A DNA stretch of 7,172 nucleotides from assembly GCA_019314085.1 (NCBI GenBank), contig JAFCZZ010000071.1, positions 1 through 7,172 of the forward strand. The letters are read 5' to 3'. Made by a program: the position numbers and the translations under genes. The notes beneath the pieces are model-generated. The model made no database searches. It was not told the origin of the DNA and saw nothing but the letters and a program-made list of their open reading frames with translations. The DNA comes from Deltaproteobacteria bacterium. GTDB taxonomy: Bacteria > Desulfobacterota > Syntrophia > Syntrophales > UBA2210. Below are positions 6,405-7,172 of the stretch, one piece after another (position 1 is the first letter of the stretch; every line of letters starts with the position of its first letter).

Positions 6405-6522
6405 GGCTTTTGTTTTTTGTGAAGGGGTTATACTACAAATTTGCAGCGTTTGGTTTTTATCAGGAACTACTTAAATAAATAGGGCGCTGTCCCTCTTTAT
6501 TCTCTTTATTCGAAGGTTGGAC
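6405..6522 (+). other. AT-rich leader of the PPOX gene
   Basis: This stretch between repeat copy B and the next start codon is clearly more AT-rich than the flanking genes. It holds T-rich runs (6408-6420), a -10-like TATACT at 6429-6434 without a good -35 partner, and a second weak pair, TTTGGT (6449-6454) with TAAATA (6472-6477), spaced 17 bases. Just before the ribosome binding site is a 9-bp perfect tandem duplication of CTCTTTATT (6493-6501 and 6502-6510). Promoter assignment is uncertain and I see no terminator for the upstream gene here. Confidence 0.35.
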
Positions 6523-6987
6523 ATGAGCAATCAGATCAATATCAGGAAATTTGTCGAGGACGCGCTTCAGGCCTCACGGTTCGCCGTCCTGTCGACAGAG
6601 GGCGATGGTCAGCCGCACGCGAGCCTGATAGCCATCACACCGGCCGAAGGATACCGGCACCTCATCTTTGCCACGTATCGCGACACGCGCAAGTACCGCA
6701 ACCTGGTCGACAACAGCAAGGTGGCTGTCTTTATCGATGGCCGGGAGATGGTCATCTCAGGCCATGCGGAGGGCTTTGTCATCACCGCGCTTGGCCGCGC
6801 TGAAGAGATCGGGGATGCAGGGCATGACGCGGCCTTCCGCGCGCATCTGGAGCGGCATCCCGATCTGGAGTCCTTTCTGCGGTCGGCGGACTGCGCGCTC
6901 TTTCGCGTTACGGTCAGGGCATATCAGGTCGTGCGGGGAATCGACGACGTCAGGTGGTGGTCCATAGACGATCCTGCCGCCACCTGA
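6523..6987 (+). CDS. PPOX-type (pyridoxamine 5'-phosphate oxidase-like) FMN-binding protein
   Basis: A small cytoplasmic protein of 154 residues with the split-barrel flavin-binding fold of the pyridoxamine-phosphate-oxidase-like superfamily. Supporting features are the opening strand pair RFAVLSTEGDGQPHASLIAI (about 19-38) and the FATYRDTRKYRNLVDNSKV segment (about 50-68), where Thr, Arg and Lys would contact FMN phosphate. They are followed by AVFIDGR and a hydrophobic barrel strand with VISGHAEGF. The C-terminal part ends with ALFRVTVRAYQVVRGID, typical of the last barrel strands. It lacks the length and substrate residues of true PdxH, so vitamin B6 synthesis is unlikely. Members of this group bind FMN, F420 or haem, and the ligand cannot be told here. 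The start is the ATG at 6523 with GAAGG (6512-6516) six bases upstream; a TTG at 6517 would sit directly on that site. The gene is flanked by same-orientation repeat copies B and C. Confidence 0.87.
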   Translation: MSNQINIRKFVEDALQASRFAVLSTEGDGQPHASLIAITPAEGYRHLIFATYRDTRKYRNLVDNSKVAVFIDGREMVISGHAEGFVITALGRAEEIGDAGHDAAFRAHLERHPDLESFLRSADCALFRVTVRAYQVVRGIDDVRWWSIDDPAAT

Positions 6988-6998
6988 CATGTATGCGC

Positions 6999-7172
6999 GC
7001 CCCGCCCTTTCAATAAAGTCCTTGACCTGAATCCTCCGGGAGAGTACCCTTCTCTCCGGCTTCGTTACGTTCTTGTTTTCTAGTAGATTTATTGATTCGA
7101 CCGGCACCTTAATATAGAAGGAGCGCGTATGGTCTGATTTTTGAAAGCCCTGTTACTCGAAATGAGCGATAG
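6999..7172. repeat. Dispersed repeat family, copy C (cut by window end)
   Basis: It begins 11 bp after the PPOX stop and runs to the window edge, aligned without gaps to copy B (offset 768 bp, about 83% identity). Its first 29 bases, GCCCCGCCCTTTCAATAAAG and onward, are identical to B. The hairpin here is CCGG-AGAG (7036-7044 with one bulged G) against CTCTCCGG (7052-7059). On the minus strand the shared frame reads ENKNVTKPERR and VKDFIERAG. It has an in-frame TAA at 7155-7153, where copy B is open, which suggests decay or a non-coding repeat. The frame then continues antisense into the PPOX gene, which is incidental. Confidence 0.85.

Noticed and set aside
6231..7172. Integron gene-cassette array, with the repeats as attC sites
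   Set aside because: The genes are single and each is followed by a same-orientation repeat, but the repeats lack paired GTTRRRY/RYYYAAC core sites and the overall imperfect palindrome of attC. No integron integrase is visible.
3618..7172. CRISPR-like repeat spacing
   Set aside because: There are only three copies of at least 100 bp separated by whole genes, with no short regular spacers.

Overview
The window looks like chromosomal DNA from a free-living, probably anaerobic Gram-negative bacterium. A deltaproteobacterial (Desulfobacterota-like) host is my best guess. That guess rests on a stand-alone Met8-type siroheme synthase placed just before what looks like a cytochrome c biogenesis (CcsA/HemX-type) gene, on a ferredoxin-nitroreductase fusion, on a lipobox lipoprotein, and on short dispersed palindromic repeats. 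No gene here fixes the taxon.

Left part, minus strand (1-925): a tetrapyrrole pair transcribed leftwards. It comprises siroheme synthase (precorrin-2 dehydrogenase/ferrochelatase) and the first 29 codons of a membrane protein that runs off the window. A 99-bp palindromic, MITE-like element (115-213) sits between them. A short divergent intergenic region (926-1112) separates this unit from the rightward genes.

Middle part, plus strand (1113-3591): prmA (ribosomal protein L11 methyltransferase), rsmE (16S rRNA m3U1498 methyltransferase) and an RDD-family membrane protein form a tight operon, with a start/stop overlap between the last two. It is followed by tRNA-Phe(GAA), which has its own plausible promoter and a strong intrinsic terminator. 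The theme is ribosome modification and translation.

Right part, plus strand (3592-7172): a looser accessory block. It holds an exported lipoprotein adenosine deaminase, a two-cluster ferredoxin/nitroreductase fusion protein and a small PPOX-type flavin-binding protein. These genes are punctuated by three same-orientation copies of one dispersed repeat (about 100 to at least 174 bp). One copy lies before the deaminase, one after the nitroreductase and one after the PPOX gene. The repeat is the least explained item in the window. It carries a conserved hairpin, and its minus strand holds a similar open reading frame in all copies, but the coding evidence is weak. I see no CRISPR array, no transposase and no clear defence system.
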